NCBI GenBank assembly: GCA_963721305.1 | Contig: CAVRIR010000005.1 | Location: forward strand, 62,001 to 126,000 | Direction: 5' to 3' | Origin: DATAES01 sp963721305 | Lineage (GTDB): Bacteria; Actinomycetota; Acidimicrobiia; Acidimicrobiales; JACDCH01 | DNA length: 64,000 nucleotides | Part shown: positions 1 through 8,209 of the stretch, in pieces | Layout: the number at the start of each line of letters is the position of its first letter | Numbering within the stretch: the first letter of the stretch is position 1 | Notes under the pieces: model-generated | What the model was told of the DNA's origin: nothing | What the model saw: the letters and a program-made list of their open reading frames with translations, nothing else | Database searches by the model: none | Program-made: the position numbers and the translations under genes

Positions 1-1
1 G

Positions 2-354
2 CGCCGTGCCGCGCTGGCAGAGGTGGCGGAGATCGTGATCGCCGGCGACGACGGACGTGGACCTGCTGGCGGCGATCGTGGCACTCGGCGAACGGGGCGC
101 GGCGTGTCGTGTTGTGCGAGGGCGGCCCCTCGTTGAACGGGCATCTCGTGAAGGCGGACCTGGTCGACGAGCTGTGCCTCACGCTCGCTCCCCTTGTCGC
201 AGGTGGCGATTCGCCTCGGCTCGCCCACGGCGACGGCATGCCCGTGATCCACCCGCTGGTGCTCGATCGCATCGTCGAAGGCGACGATCTGCTGTTCCTG
301 CGGTATGTGCGCCGAGACGCGGTCAGTGCCGCTTCGGCGCCGTCGACTTCGTGA
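2..354 (+). CDS. RibD C-terminal (dihydrofolate-reductase-like) reductase, 3' end, frameshifted
   Basis: This is the tail of a pyrimidine-reductase (RibD_C) family protein whose start lies outside the window. The family reduces pterin- or pyrimidine-type substrates with NADPH. The clearest stretch is LCEGGPSLNGHLVKADLVDE (from about 112), the family's nucleotide-binding and dimer region, followed by the usual LTLAPLVAGG. The reading frame changes twice: protein-like sequence runs in frame 2 to about 50, frame 3 to about 97, then frame 1 to the TGA at 352–354. One surplus G near 52 and a second indel near 97 would restore one frame, so I favour sequence error over decay. It converges on nrdR, overlapping it by about 30 bp. 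The exact substrate cannot be told. Confidence 0.7.
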   Translation, partial: PCRAGRGGGDRDRRRRRTWTCWRRSWHSANGARRVVLCEGGPSLNGHLVKADLVDELCLTLAPLVAGGDSPRLAHGDGMPVIHPLVLDRIVEGDDLLFLRYVRRDAVSAASAPSTS

Positions 355-787
355 GCAACGTGAGCTCACGCTCGAAGTCGGCAGCCTCGTCGAAGCCCTT
401 GTAGACGCTCGCGAAGCGGACGTAGGCGACGTGGTCGACATCGCGCAGGCCGTCGAGCACGAGAAGGCCGATGCGTTCGGTCGAGACCTCGCCCGTACCC
501 ACCAGCTGCTCTTCGACGGTTGACGCGATCGTCTCGAGCTCGTCATCGGGCAACGGCCGGGACTTGGCCGCGGCGCGCAGACCGACGACGATCTTCATGC
601 GATCGAACGACTCGCGCTGCCCGGACCGCTTCACGACGACCAGCGGCAGCTCCTCGAGCCGCTCGTAGGTCGTGAAGCGCCGTCCGCAGGCCAGGCACTC
701 GCGACGGCGGCGGATCGTTGCACCGTCGTCGGAGGCCCGTGAGTCGACCACCTTGTCATCGACACTCGAGCAGCCCGGACAGCGCAC
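323..787 (-). CDS. nrdR: Transcriptional repressor NrdR
   Basis: NrdR is the zinc-ribbon and ATP-cone repressor of ribonucleotide reductase genes; it senses ATP/dATP. The 154-residue product has the N-terminal zinc ribbon with Cys3, Cys6, Cys31 and Cys34 and the sequence CLACGRRFTTYERLEE leading into the ATP-cone (about residues 48–138). Length is normal for the family. The GTG at 785–787 is chosen because it starts directly at VRCPGC, the conserved N-terminus. No ribonucleotide reductase gene is in the window. It lies downstream of the LysM gene on the same strand, a nrdR–LysM–lexA order found in many actinobacteria. Confidence 0.95.
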   Translation of the reverse strand: MRCPGCSSVDDKVVDSRASDDGATIRRRRECLACGRRFTTYERLEELPLVVVKRSGQRESFDRMKIVVGLRAAAKSRPLPDDELETIASTVEEQLVGTGEVSTERIGLLVLDGLRDVDHVAYVRFASVYKGFDEAADFERELTLLTKSTAPKRH

Positions 788-815
788 TGCGACCGAGGCT
801 ACTGCGGGTGCCACG

Positions 816-1271
816 TCACGAACCCGGCGTCGGCGCCAGCGCCAGCCGCTGGCCGGCCTGCAACGCCGCAGAGCCGTTGAGCGCCTCGAGATGGTCCACC
901 TCCGCGCGGACGTCGGCTGTGGGCGCGAGCTCGCGGGCGATCGACCACAGCGTGTCACCCGGTTGGACCACGTACACGGAGCCAGGCGGCGGATCGACGT
1001 GAGCGCTGCCGTACGCCGCGAGGTCGCCGACGACGGCGCCCGGTGCGGCCTCGGTGCGGACCGCGACGGATCGGCCGCCATCGACGCGAGCCGTGAAGCC
1101 GGCGACGAACACCGCGGCCATCACGACGATGGCACCGGCGACCAGGCCGACGCCGATCCGGCGGCGCCGGAACACGGCGTCGGATGGTTTCGACGGCGCC
1201 CGCACGACCCGCAAGCGGGGCCGGACGACCACCTGCCGTGGATGGGGTCTCGGATATGCGATTGCAGCCAT
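816..1271 (-). CDS. Membrane-anchored LysM protein divergent from lexA (ChiZ/DivS-like position)
   Basis: A 151-residue protein with a basic cytoplasmic N-terminus, one membrane segment (about residues 39–60) and a C-terminal LysM domain (about 99–147, with VVQPGDTLWSIARELAP) that should bind peptidoglycan outside the membrane. It is divergent from lexA and shares its SOS-box region. In mycobacteria and corynebacteria the gene at this place encodes an SOS-induced cell-division suppressor (ChiZ/Rv2719c, DivS), so a damage-checkpoint role is the best inference; sequence identity to those proteins could not be tested. The ATG at 1269–1271 lies 6 nt after a GAAGAT element, which could give a nearly leaderless transcript. 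A longer in-frame start at 1457 would run through the operators and is rejected. Confidence 0.8.
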   Translation of the reverse strand: MAAIAYPRPHPRQVVVRPRLRVVRAPSKPSDAVFRRRRIGVGLVAGAIVVMAAVFVAGFTARVDGGRSVAVRTEAAPGAVVGDLAAYGSAHVDPPPGSVYVVQPGDTLWSIARELAPTADVRAEVDHLEALNGSAALQAGQRLALAPTPGS

Positions 1272-1277
1272 GGGTTC

Positions 1278-1305
1278 ATCTTCCGCAGGGGGTGTGACAG
1301 TGAAG
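1278..1305 (-). promoter_or_regulatory. Putative damage-inducible promoter of the LysM gene
   Basis: Read on the minus strand, this 28-nt block (CTTCACTGTCACACC, then CCCTGCGGAAGAT) matches the block upstream of recA at 26 of 28 positions. It looks like a −35-type CTGTCACAC, eight bases, then GAAGAT six bases before the ATG. The layout resembles the LexA-independent RecA-NDp promoter of mycobacteria (TTGTCRGTG, 8 nt, TAnnnT, used with PafBC). That match is only partial, so the assignment is inference. Confidence 0.45.
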
Positions 1306-1369
1306 CGGGGAAGCGTCGGAACGTCGGCCGTCCTCGGCGGGTTGCGCCGTTGTCCCACCAGACATCCCC

Positions 1370-1383
1370 CGAACGAGTGTTCG
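1370..1383. promoter_or_regulatory. SOS box 1 (LexA operator)
   Basis: CGAACGAGTGTTCG has perfect half sites for the actinobacterial SOS box CGAAC-N4-GTTCG. It is the operator nearest the LysM gene, and the same 14 bases occur upstream of recA. Confidence 0.85.
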
Positions 1384-1402
1384 TCTGTGGCAAACTCAAC
1401 CA

Positions 1403-1416
1403 CGAACGCCTGTTCG
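1403..1416. promoter_or_regulatory. SOS box 2 (LexA operator)
   Basis: CGAACGCCTGTTCG has both perfect half sites. It lies 33 bp centre-to-centre from box 1, about three helical turns, which would allow LexA dimers to sit on the same face. Confidence 0.85.
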
Positions 1417-1432
1417 GCGTCAAGGCCCGATC

Positions 1433-1446
1433 CGAACAGATGTTTG
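1433..1446. promoter_or_regulatory. SOS box 3 (imperfect LexA operator)
   Basis: CGAACAGATGTTTG has one perfect and one single-mismatch half site. It lies 30 bp from box 2, keeping a near three-turn spacing. Confidence 0.65.
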
Positions 1447-1479
1447 CCTCGCTGCACCCGTTCTGGTACGGTGCCTCAG

Positions 1480-1495
1480 TCAAACATACGTTCGA
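1480..1495. promoter_or_regulatory. SOS box 4 (lexA-proximal operator)
   Basis: TCAAACATACGTTCGA fits the 16-bp consensus TCRAAC-N4-GTTYGA throughout. It is 38 bp before the lexA ATG and is the likely autoregulatory operator. Confidence 0.85.
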
Positions 1496-1532
1496 TCGCC
1501 CCCGAACATCACCGACCTCCGCGGAGACCGCA

Positions 1533-2165
1533 ATGACCGACCAGACCCTGACCGACCGCCAGCGGCAGATCCTCGAGATCATCGACAAGTCGATGCGCGA
1601 TCGCGGGTATCCCCCGTCGGTCCGTGAGATCGGTCAAGCGGTGGGCCTGACCTCGCCATCGACGGTCCACTCGCACCTCAACACGCTGTCCAAGCTCGGG
1701 TTCCTTCGCCGCGACCCCACGAAGCCCCGTGCGATCGAAGTCCGCTACGACCCCAACTCCGGGGCTGTGCTCGAGCGCCGGCCCGCCCACTTCGTCCCCT
1801 TGGTCGGCGACGTCGCCGCTGGCACCGACGTACTGGCGCAGGAGAACGTCGAGGAGATCCTCCCGCTGCCTGTGGACTTCACCGGCGACGGCGATCTCTT
1901 CATGCTGCGCGTGCGGGGCGAGTCGATGATCGAGGCCGGCATCCTCGACGGCGACTTCGTGGTGGCGCGTGCACAGCAAACGGCCGACAAGGGCGACATC
2001 GTCGTCGCGGGCATCCCCGGCGAGGAGGCAACCGTCAAGACCTACTCCCGCAAGGGCAACAAGGTCAGGCTGCTGCCGTCCAACCCGTCGATGGAGCCGA
2101 TCGAGCTCGACACCGCCGACGTCACCATCTACGGCAGGGTCGTCACCGTGCTGCGAAGGCTGTAG
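1533..2165 (+). CDS. lexA: LexA repressor / SOS-response self-cleaving protease
   Basis: LexA represses DNA-damage genes and cleaves itself when stimulated by RecA filaments. The 210-residue product has an N-terminal winged helix (about 1–70, with TDRQRQILEIID and GYPPSVREIG) and a C-terminal S24 peptidase domain. The cleavage site Ala96–Gly97 (VAAGTD), nucleophile Ser131 (RGESMIEAG) and general base Lys169 (EEATVKTY) are all present. The ATG at 1533 gives the usual start MTDQTLTDRQ; longer frames would run through the SOS boxes. Four operators upstream imply strong autoregulation shared with the divergent LysM gene. Confidence 0.97.
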   Translation: MTDQTLTDRQRQILEIIDKSMRDRGYPPSVREIGQAVGLTSPSTVHSHLNTLSKLGFLRRDPTKPRAIEVRYDPNSGAVLERRPAHFVPLVGDVAAGTDVLAQENVEEILPLPVDFTGDGDLFMLRVRGESMIEAGILDGDFVVARAQQTADKGDIVVAGIPGEEATVKTYSRKGNKVRLLPSNPSMEPIELDTADVTIYGRVVTVLRRL

Positions 2166-2181
2166 GCGCGAGCCGCGTCTG

Positions 2182-3249
2182 TCAGTCCGCGCCGATCGTG
2201 ACGAGGTCGTAGAGCACGTCCCACGTGCGTTCGAGTTGCGGACGGGTGACGAACTCGTCCTTGGTGTGTGCGAGCAACGGATCGCCGGGACCCAGGTTCG
2301 CGGCAGGGATGCCTCGAGCCGCGAACCGTGCGACGTCGGTCCAACCCAACTTGGCGCGCACCTCGAGTCCGTTGCGGCGGATCAGTGCCGCGAGCAGCGG
2401 ATGGTCGAGACCGGGGCGAGCCGAGGTCGCCGCATCGACCACTTCCACCTCATCGCCCGGCTCGAGTGCAGGCGCGAGCAGCGAACGCAGCCAGTGCTCG
2501 GCCTCGGCCGCGTCGCGATCGGGTGCGAAGCGGTGGTTGAGCACGACGCCCGCCTCGTCGGGGACCACGTTGCCGGCGACGCCGCCCGTGACGTAGACGG
2601 CCTGGACCGCCTCGCGGTACTGGCAGCCGTCGATGACGGGCTCTCGCCCCTCCCAACCGTCGACGATGGACAGCACGCGGCCGAGCCGGTGGATGGCGTT
2701 GCGGCCCATCCACGGCCGGGCGCTGTGGGCCCGCACGCCCGTCAGCCGAACGTCGACGCGCATCGAGCCCTGGCAGCCTGCCTCGAGCACCGCGCCCGTC
2801 GGTTCGCCGAGGATGGCGACGTCGCCCGCGAGGAGATCGGGACGGTCGCGGAACAGATGGCCGAGCCCGTTGTACTGCGATGCGATCTCCTCGCCGGCGT
2901 AGAACGCGTAGGTGACGTCGACGGCCGGATCACGCACCGTGCGGGCGAGCTCGAGCATCACGGCAAGCCCGCTCTTCATGTCGGACGCACCGAGGCCCCA
3001 CAAGGTGTCGCCGTCGATGCGCGCCTTGTCGTTGTCGTTGACCGGGACGGTGTCGGTGTGGCCGGCGAGCACCAACCGGTGCGCGCGACCGAGGTCGGTT
3101 CGGGCCACGAGGTTGTCGCCGACCCGGTCGACGGTCAACCAGCCGGCGCCGGCAAGCTGCTCTTCCAACCAGTCGGTGATCACCCGTTCGTCGCGGCTGA
3201 CCGACGGGATGTCGATGAGCTCGGCAGTGAGCCCGAGCAGGTCGGTCAC
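2182..3249 (-). CDS. dapE: Succinyl-diaminopimelate desuccinylase
   Basis: DapE removes succinate from N-succinyl-LL-diaminopimelate in the lysine/peptidoglycan precursor pathway. The 355-residue M20-family metallopeptidase keeps its zinc ligands and catalytic acids: His64 in VLAGHTDTVPV, Asp90 in GLGASDMKSG, Glu120–Glu121 in AGEEI, Glu149 in LGEPTG, and a C-terminal His in LLAHTKDEFV. The GTG at 3247–3249 overlaps the dapD stop as GTGA, so the two are translationally coupled. It converges on lexA with only 16 bp between stops. Confidence 0.93.
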   Translation of the reverse strand: MTDLLGLTAELIDIPSVSRDERVITDWLEEQLAGAGWLTVDRVGDNLVARTDLGRAHRLVLAGHTDTVPVNDNDKARIDGDTLWGLGASDMKSGLAVMLELARTVRDPAVDVTYAFYAGEEIASQYNGLGHLFRDRPDLLAGDVAILGEPTGAVLEAGCQGSMRVDVRLTGVRAHSARPWMGRNAIHRLGRVLSIVDGWEGREPVIDGCQYREAVQAVYVTGGVAGNVVPDEAGVVLNHRFAPDRDAAEAEHWLRSLLAPALEPGDEVEVVDAATSARPGLDHPLLAALIRRNGLEVRAKLGWTDVARFAARGIPAANLGPGDPLLAHTKDEFVTRPQLERTWDVLYDLVTIGAD

Positions 3250-4061
3250 CCGACGTTGACGCCCTGCTCGCGCAGGATGTCGTTGAGGTACTGGCGTTCG
3301 CCCGGTTCGTAGCGCCTGAGCACGAGCACGCACGGCAACGTGAACTCGCCGCCGGGGAACGTCCGCTTGCGGCCGGCGCGCACACAGATCGTGTACGGCG
3401 GGACGAAGCCACGGCTGAGCTCGGCGCCGGTCTCCGCGTCGATGACGGGGATGCCCGGATTGAGGATGGCGCCCTCGCCGAGCACCGCTCCCTCGCCCAC
3501 CCGCGCCCCTTGGGTGACCATGCAACGGCTGCCGATGAAGGCGTTGTCCTCGACGATCACCGGCGCGGCCTGTGGCGGTTCGAGCACGCCGCCGATACCG
3601 ACGCCGCCGGCGAGATGCACGTTCGCACCGATCTGGGCGCACGAGCCGACCGTCGCCCACGTGTCGACCATGGTGTTGGCGCCGACCCGGGCCCCGATGT
3701 TCACGTAGCTCGGCATGAGGATGACGCCTCGATCCAAGAACGCACCGAAGCGAGCGGATGCGCCCGGCACGACGCGCACACCGTGCGCCGCGTACCCGTG
3801 CTTCAGGGGCAGCTTGTCCGCGTACTCGAACGGGCCGACCTCCATCGTCTGGATCGGTAGCAGCGAGAACAGCAGCAGGATCGCCTGCTTCAACCACTCA
3901 TGGACGACGACGTCGCCGTCGACGACCTCCGCGACACGGGCTTCACCGCGGTCGAGCAGCTCGATCGCCTCCTGCACGATGGAACGTGCCTCGCCGTCGT
4001 TCGGCGACAGCTCGGCGCGTCGCTCCCACAGCTCGTCGATGCTCGCCTGCAGATCGGCCAT
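3246..4061 (-). CDS. dapD: Tetrahydrodipicolinate N-succinyltransferase
   Basis: DapD transfers succinate from succinyl-CoA to tetrahydrodipicolinate. The 271-residue protein has a helical N-terminus (MADLQASIDELWERR) and a left-handed beta-helix of hexapeptide repeats through the middle (MPSYVNIGARVGANTMVD, CAQIGANVHLAGGVGIGG). Its length and motifs resemble the DapD form typical of proteobacteria. It lies between dapC and dapE on the same strand, which supports the succinylase branch. The ATG at 4059–4061 begins the conserved helical region. Confidence 0.92.
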   Translation of the reverse strand: MADLQASIDELWERRAELSPNDGEARSIVQEAIELLDRGEARVAEVVDGDVVVHEWLKQAILLLFSLLPIQTMEVGPFEYADKLPLKHGYAAHGVRVVPGASARFGAFLDRGVILMPSYVNIGARVGANTMVDTWATVGSCAQIGANVHLAGGVGIGGVLEPPQAAPVIVEDNAFIGSRCMVTQGARVGEGAVLGEGAILNPGIPVIDAETGAELSRGFVPPYTICVRAGRKRTFPGGEFTLPCVLVLRRYEPGERQYLNDILREQGVNVG

Positions 4062-4088
4062 GGGCGCCGAGGGTAACGGTCCGGTCGG

Positions 4089-5174
4089 TCAGACGCCGAG
4101 CCGCTCGGCGAGCAGTTCGATGCGATCGTCGGGCTGCACGGCAGCGACGCGGACGTGTCCGGCGCCGTCGGGTCCATAGAAGTCGCCTGGGCTGACGAGC
4201 GCGCCGGCCTCGGTGGCGAGCCGCTTGGCAAGATCCCATGCGTCGCCGCCGGGCGCGGGTGCCCACAGATAGAACGCGCCGCCCGGCGTCGGCGCGTCGA
4301 CGTCGAGACCGGCGCGAAGGATGTGACGCAGTCGCTGCAGGCGCGACCGATAGCGGTCACGCTGCTCGTCGACATGTCGATCGTCGACGTAGGCGACAGC
4401 GGCTGCGGCCTGCACCGGTCCGGGGACCATGAACCCGGCGTGCTTGCGGACCTCACGCAGGTAGTGCACGAGATCGGTGTCGCCTGCGAAGAACCCGGCG
4501 CGCACGCCGGCGAGGTTCGAGCGCTTGGACAACGAGTGCAGCGCGACCACGCCGTGCGTCCCACTGGCGAGGATCGTCTGCGGCGGCCCGTCCCACGTGA
4601 ACTCCACGTAGCACTCGTCGCTGAACACCGGGATTCCCTTGGACCGGCCCCAGCGAGCGGCCGCGTCGAGATCGACGAGCTCGCCGGTGGGATTGCCCGG
4701 ACTGTTGACCCAGACGCAGAGCGCACGGTCGGCATCGGTATCGACGATGTCGTCGAGATGGCGATACGGCACGGCACGGCAGCCGGCGAGCGTCGCGCCC
4801 ATCTCGTAGGTGGGATAGCTGATCGACGGGTAGAGGACGGTGTCGCGGTCCGGATCGCGCAAGCGCAGATACTGCGGCGCGCTCGCCACGAACTCCTTCG
4901 TGCCGATGCACGCGCCGAGCGCCGCGGGATCGACGTCGACGCCGAGCCGGCGGCGCAACCAACCGGCGGCCGCGTCGCGGAACGCCGCCGTGCCGATCGA
5001 TGGCGGATAACCGCGTTCGGTCCCACTCGAGGCCAGCGCGTCGATGACCGCCGCGGGTGGCGGATCGCATGGCGTCCCGATCGAGAGATCCACACAACCG
5101 CCGGGGAGCGCGTCGGCCGCAGCCTTGAGCGCGTCGAGCCGGTCGTAGGGATAGGGCGGCGGGACGAAACCCAT
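4089..5174 (-). CDS. dapC: Succinyldiaminopimelate aminotransferase (class I/II)
   Basis: A 361-residue PLP-dependent fold-type I aminotransferase. The Schiff-base lysine is Lys217 in SLSKRSNLAGVRAGFF, with NSPGNPTGE and the pyridine-binding SDECY (about 185–189) in their usual places. The family includes DapC, which makes N-succinyl-LL-2,6-diaminopimelate. Family alone would not fix the substrate, but the position directly before dapD and dapE makes DapC the best call. Its ATG shares one base with the hflX stop (TGATG). Confidence 0.88.
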   Translation of the reverse strand: MGFVPPPYPYDRLDALKAAADALPGGCVDLSIGTPCDPPPAAVIDALASSGTERGYPPSIGTAAFRDAAAGWLRRRLGVDVDPAALGACIGTKEFVASAPQYLRLRDPDRDTVLYPSISYPTYEMGATLAGCRAVPYRHLDDIVDTDADRALCVWVNSPGNPTGELVDLDAAARWGRSKGIPVFSDECYVEFTWDGPPQTILASGTHGVVALHSLSKRSNLAGVRAGFFAGDTDLVHYLREVRKHAGFMVPGPVQAAAAVAYVDDRHVDEQRDRYRSRLQRLRHILRAGLDVDAPTPGGAFYLWAPAPGGDAWDLAKRLATEAGALVSPGDFYGPDGAGHVRVAAVQPDDRIELLAERLGV

Positions 5175-6475
5175 CAGTTCGCCACGTAGTCCCGGAAGAG
5201 CGCCATGCCCGGATCGTCGAGCCGGGCACGGATGCGCATCGCCGCGTCCTCTGCGACCTCCCCCAGGACCTCACCTTCGCGGTGCACCGCGGCGAGCATG
5301 TCGCCGCGGTCGTACGGAATGACCAGCTCGACGACGCGTGTCACTGAGCGCAGGTGGTCGCCGATGGACCGCAGCAACTCGTCGAGACCCTCGCCGGTGG
5401 TCGAGGACAGGGCGACACTGCCGGGATGGCGCCGGACCATGCGCTGCGCCTCGTCGGGGGCGAGGTCGGACTTGTTGAACGCCAGCAGCTCGGGGACGTC
5501 TCCGGCTTCGATGTCACCGAGTACCGCGTGCACGGCATCGATCTGCGCCTCCGGGTCGACGACGGAGGAGTCGACGACGTGCACGAGGAGATCAGCATCG
5601 CCTGCCACCTCGAGCGTCGACTTGAACGCTTCGACGAGTTGGTGGGGCAGCTTGCGCACGAAGCCGACGGTGTCCGTGAGCAGCACCGGCTCGCCGCCCG
5701 GGAGCTCGAGCCGGCGGGTGGTCGCGTCGAGCGTGGCGAACAGCCGGTCCTCGACGAGCACGCCGGCGTCGGTCAACCGGTTGAGCAACGTCGACTTGCC
5801 CGCGTTCGTGTAACCGACGATGGCGACGTTCTGGAGCCGGCTGCGGCGACGGCTCTTGCGTTGCGTGGCGCGATGGCGGTCGATGTCGCGCAGCTCTGCC
5901 TCGAGCTTGTGGATCCGACGGACGAGACGACGGCGATCGACCTCGAGCTGCGTCTCACCGGGTCCGCGGGTGCCGATGCGAGCCGCGCCGGCGGACATGC
6001 CGCCTGCCTGCTGTGACAGGTTGCGACCTTTGCCTCGCAGCCGAGGCAGCCGGTAGCGGAGCATCGCGAGCTCGACCTGCGCCTTGCCCTCCTGGCTGTG
6101 CGCGTTCTGGGCGAAGATGTCGAGGATCACGGCGGTGCGATCGATCGCCGTGCGTCCGAGCAGCTTCTCGAGGTTGAACTGTTGCGCGGGCGACAGCTCG
6201 TCGTCGAACACGACCGTGTCGGAGTCGACGGACAGCGAGACCTCGCGCAGCTCTTCGGCCTTGCCCTTGCCGATGTAGGTGGCCGGATCCGGACGATCGC
6301 GGCGCTGCACCACACGCGCCACTTCGTCCGCGCCGGCCGTGTCGACGAGCTGCGACAACTCGTCGAGGGAGAGCTCGACGTCGTCGAGCTGTGCACCGTC
6401 GAGCGCGACGCCGACGAGCACGAGCTTCTCTCGTGTCTCTCGGGAGATGAGGGTGTCGGTGAGGGCGTCGTTCAT
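5174..6475 (-). CDS. hflX: Ribosome-associated GTPase HflX
   Basis: HflX is a GTPase that binds 50S subunits and rescues or splits stalled or damaged ribosomes. The 433-residue protein has the N-terminal HflX domain (YIGKGKAEEL near residue 67), the linker with GPGETQLEVDRRR (about 171–183) and a G domain with P-loop GYTNAGKST (221–229), DTVGF and the NKSD specificity motif. It is embedded in the dap cluster: the ATG overlaps the dapF stop as ATGA and the stop overlaps the dapC start. Confidence 0.95.
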   Translation of the reverse strand: MNDALTDTLISRETREKLVLVGVALDGAQLDDVELSLDELSQLVDTAGADEVARVVQRRDRPDPATYIGKGKAEELREVSLSVDSDTVVFDDELSPAQQFNLEKLLGRTAIDRTAVILDIFAQNAHSQEGKAQVELAMLRYRLPRLRGKGRNLSQQAGGMSAGAARIGTRGPGETQLEVDRRRLVRRIHKLEAELRDIDRHRATQRKSRRRSRLQNVAIVGYTNAGKSTLLNRLTDAGVLVEDRLFATLDATTRRLELPGGEPVLLTDTVGFVRKLPHQLVEAFKSTLEVAGDADLLVHVVDSSVVDPEAQIDAVHAVLGDIEAGDVPELLAFNKSDLAPDEAQRMVRRHPGSVALSSTTGEGLDELLRSIGDHLRSVTRVVELVIPYDRGDMLAAVHREGEVLGEVAEDAAMRIRARLDDPGMALFRDYVAN

Positions 6476-7275
6476 GGAGCGGTCTCGATGGTGGCGACAT
6501 GGACCACCGGAACGGTCATGTCGATCGTCGACCCGACGACGATCGACGCGGTCCCACCAGGCTGATGCACTCGCACCTCACCGGGAACGAGATTCCAGTG
6601 CCGGGCGGCCGCGGCAACAGCACATGCACCGGTGCCGCACGCTTCAGTCAGTCCGACGCCGCGCTCGTAGACCTGCATCGTGAGGGCATCGGGCTCCGGT
6701 CCCCGAACAACGAGCTCGACGTTGATCCCGCCCGGCACGAGCGCGTTGACGCGGAGGCCGGTCGCGACGAGCTCGTCGTCGCCGACCAGTTCGGTCACAT
6801 GCAAGACGAGGTGGGGATTGCCCACGTCGACGCGAGCAGCGCGGAGGACGTCGCCGTCGATCCACTCGGACTCGTCCTCATCGACCTTCACCGTGCCCAT
6901 GTCCACAGTCGCACGATGCACGTTGCTCTGTTCGGTGGCTTCGACGGTCACCGTGCGAACTCCCGCGTCGGTTGCGACGGTGACGGTCGGGCCGGCCACG
7001 ACGCCTTCGAGCACCACCGCTTGCGCGAGGCAGCTGATGCCGTTGCCGCTCATCTCGGCCCGTCCGCCGTCGGCGTTGAACAGCTTCATCGTGACGTCGG
7101 TGGCACGTTCGCCACCGGCCGACCCGGCGGTGACATGGAGCAGCCCATCGGCGCCGACTCCCCGGTGCCGATCACAGACCGCCCGCGCCGCGGCGCCGTC
7201 GACGGCATGGGCTTCGTCGAGGTCGACCAGCACGAGGAAGTCGTTGCCGAGGCCGTGATGCTTGGTCAGGCGCAT
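6472..7275 (-). CDS. dapF: Diaminopimelate epimerase
   Basis: DapF converts LL- to meso-diaminopimelate, the precursor of peptidoglycan cross-links and lysine, using two active-site cysteines. Both are present in this 267-residue protein: Cys82 in SGNGISCLAQ and Cys213 in EACGTGAC. The N-terminus KHHGLGNDFLVL is typical. The ATG at 7273–7275 begins MRLTKHHGLG; longer frames upstream are unrelated. It is 19 bp downstream of the miaA stop and overlaps hflX by ATGA. Confidence 0.95.
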   Translation of the reverse strand: MRLTKHHGLGNDFLVLVDLDEAHAVDGAAARAVCDRHRGVGADGLLHVTAGSAGGERATDVTMKLFNADGGRAEMSGNGISCLAQAVVLEGVVAGPTVTVATDAGVRTVTVEATEQSNVHRATVDMGTVKVDEDESEWIDGDVLRAARVDVGNPHLVLHVTELVGDDELVATGLRVNALVPGGINVELVVRGPEPDALTMQVYERGVGLTEACGTGACAVAAAARHWNLVPGEVRVHQPGGTASIVVGSTIDMTVPVVHVATIETAP

Positions 7276-7294
7276 GTTCCTGCCAGTGTGCCCC

Positions 7295-8209
7295 TCACGA
7301 CGCCTGACCAGCGACGATTTGCTCGAGGTCGGGCAGGATCTCGAACGGGTCGGATGCGGCGCGCAACCATTCGATCCGCGGATCGCGGCGGAACCACGCT
7401 CGTTGGCGGCGGGCGAACTGCCGAGTACGGCGCACGGCTTGATCCACTGCCTCTTCGAGCTCGAGGTCGTGCGCAAGGTGCGCGGCGAGCTCCTTGTACC
7501 CGAGCGCCTGCGACGCGGTCGGGGAAAGTCCCCCAGGACGGGCGAGAAGGGTCCGGACCTCGTCAAGGAATCCGGCGGCGAGCTGTCCCTCGTAGCGCAC
7601 GGCAATCCGGTCGGCCACGACCTCCGGCGGCAGCGCGACGCCCACGAGCTGGAACGAGGTCGGCGGGTACGCCTCGAGTCCGGGGCCGAACGACGAGAAC
7701 GGACGGCCACTGCCGATCGTGACCTCCAACGCGCGCACGATGCGCCGTCGGTTCGACGTGGCCATGCGCGTTGCACCGACAGGATCGAGCTCGCGCAGCC
7801 GGTCGTGCAACACCTCTGTGGGCTCGTCGTCGAGCGCTCGGCGCGCCTCCGGGTACCGACCCGGAATCGCGAGCTGGTCGATCGCGGCGCGCACGTAGAG
7901 GCCGGTGCCGCCGACGAGCAGCGCCCGGTGGCCGCGAGCCTCGATGCCAGCGAGTGCGTCGCGAAACGCCCATTGGAACCGGGCGACGGTGTAGTCCTCG
8001 GCGGGGTCGACGAGATCGATGAGATGGTGCGGCACCTGCGCCTGTTCTTCCGGCGTGGGCTTCGCGGTGCCGATGTCCATGCCCCGGTAGACCTGCATCG
8101 AGTCGATCGACACCAGCTCGATGTCCCGGTGGTGGCGTGCCAGCTGGAGTGCGAGTGCGGACTTGCCGGACGCGGTCGTACCGACGAGCGCGAGATGGCC
8201 GCCGCTCAC
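7295..8209 (-). CDS. miaA: tRNA dimethylallyltransferase
   Basis: MiaA adds the isopentenyl group to A37 of tRNAs reading U-starting codons; MiaB, encoded just upstream, then methylthiolates that base. The 304-residue product has the P-loop GTTASGKS (10–17), SIDSMQVYRGMDIGTAKP and GGTGLYVRA. The GTG at 8207–8209 overlaps the stop of the preceding oxidoreductase gene (GTGA). Longer in-frame starts lack family similarity. Confidence 0.93.
   Translation of the reverse strand: MSGGHLALVGTTASGKSALALQLARHHRDIELVSIDSMQVYRGMDIGTAKPTPEEQAQVPHHLIDLVDPAEDYTVARFQWAFRDALAGIEARGHRALLVGGTGLYVRAAIDQLAIPGRYPEARRALDDEPTEVLHDRLRELDPVGATRMATSNRRRIVRALEVTIGSGRPFSSFGPGLEAYPPTSFQLVGVALPPEVVADRIAVRYEGQLAAGFLDEVRTLLARPGGLSPTASQALGYKELAAHLAHDLELEEAVDQAVRRTRQFARRQRAWFRRDPRIEWLRAASDPFEILPDLEQIVAGQAS

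Noticed and set aside
672..1532. Long plus-strand reading frame leading into lexA
   Set aside because: It runs through the nrdR/LysM genes on the other strand and across four SOS boxes; LexA similarity begins only at 1533.
3890..5095. Large reading frames opposite or out of frame with dapC and its neighbours
   Set aside because: They are shadow frames caused by high GC, rich in Arg, Ser and Ala and without any recognisable motif.
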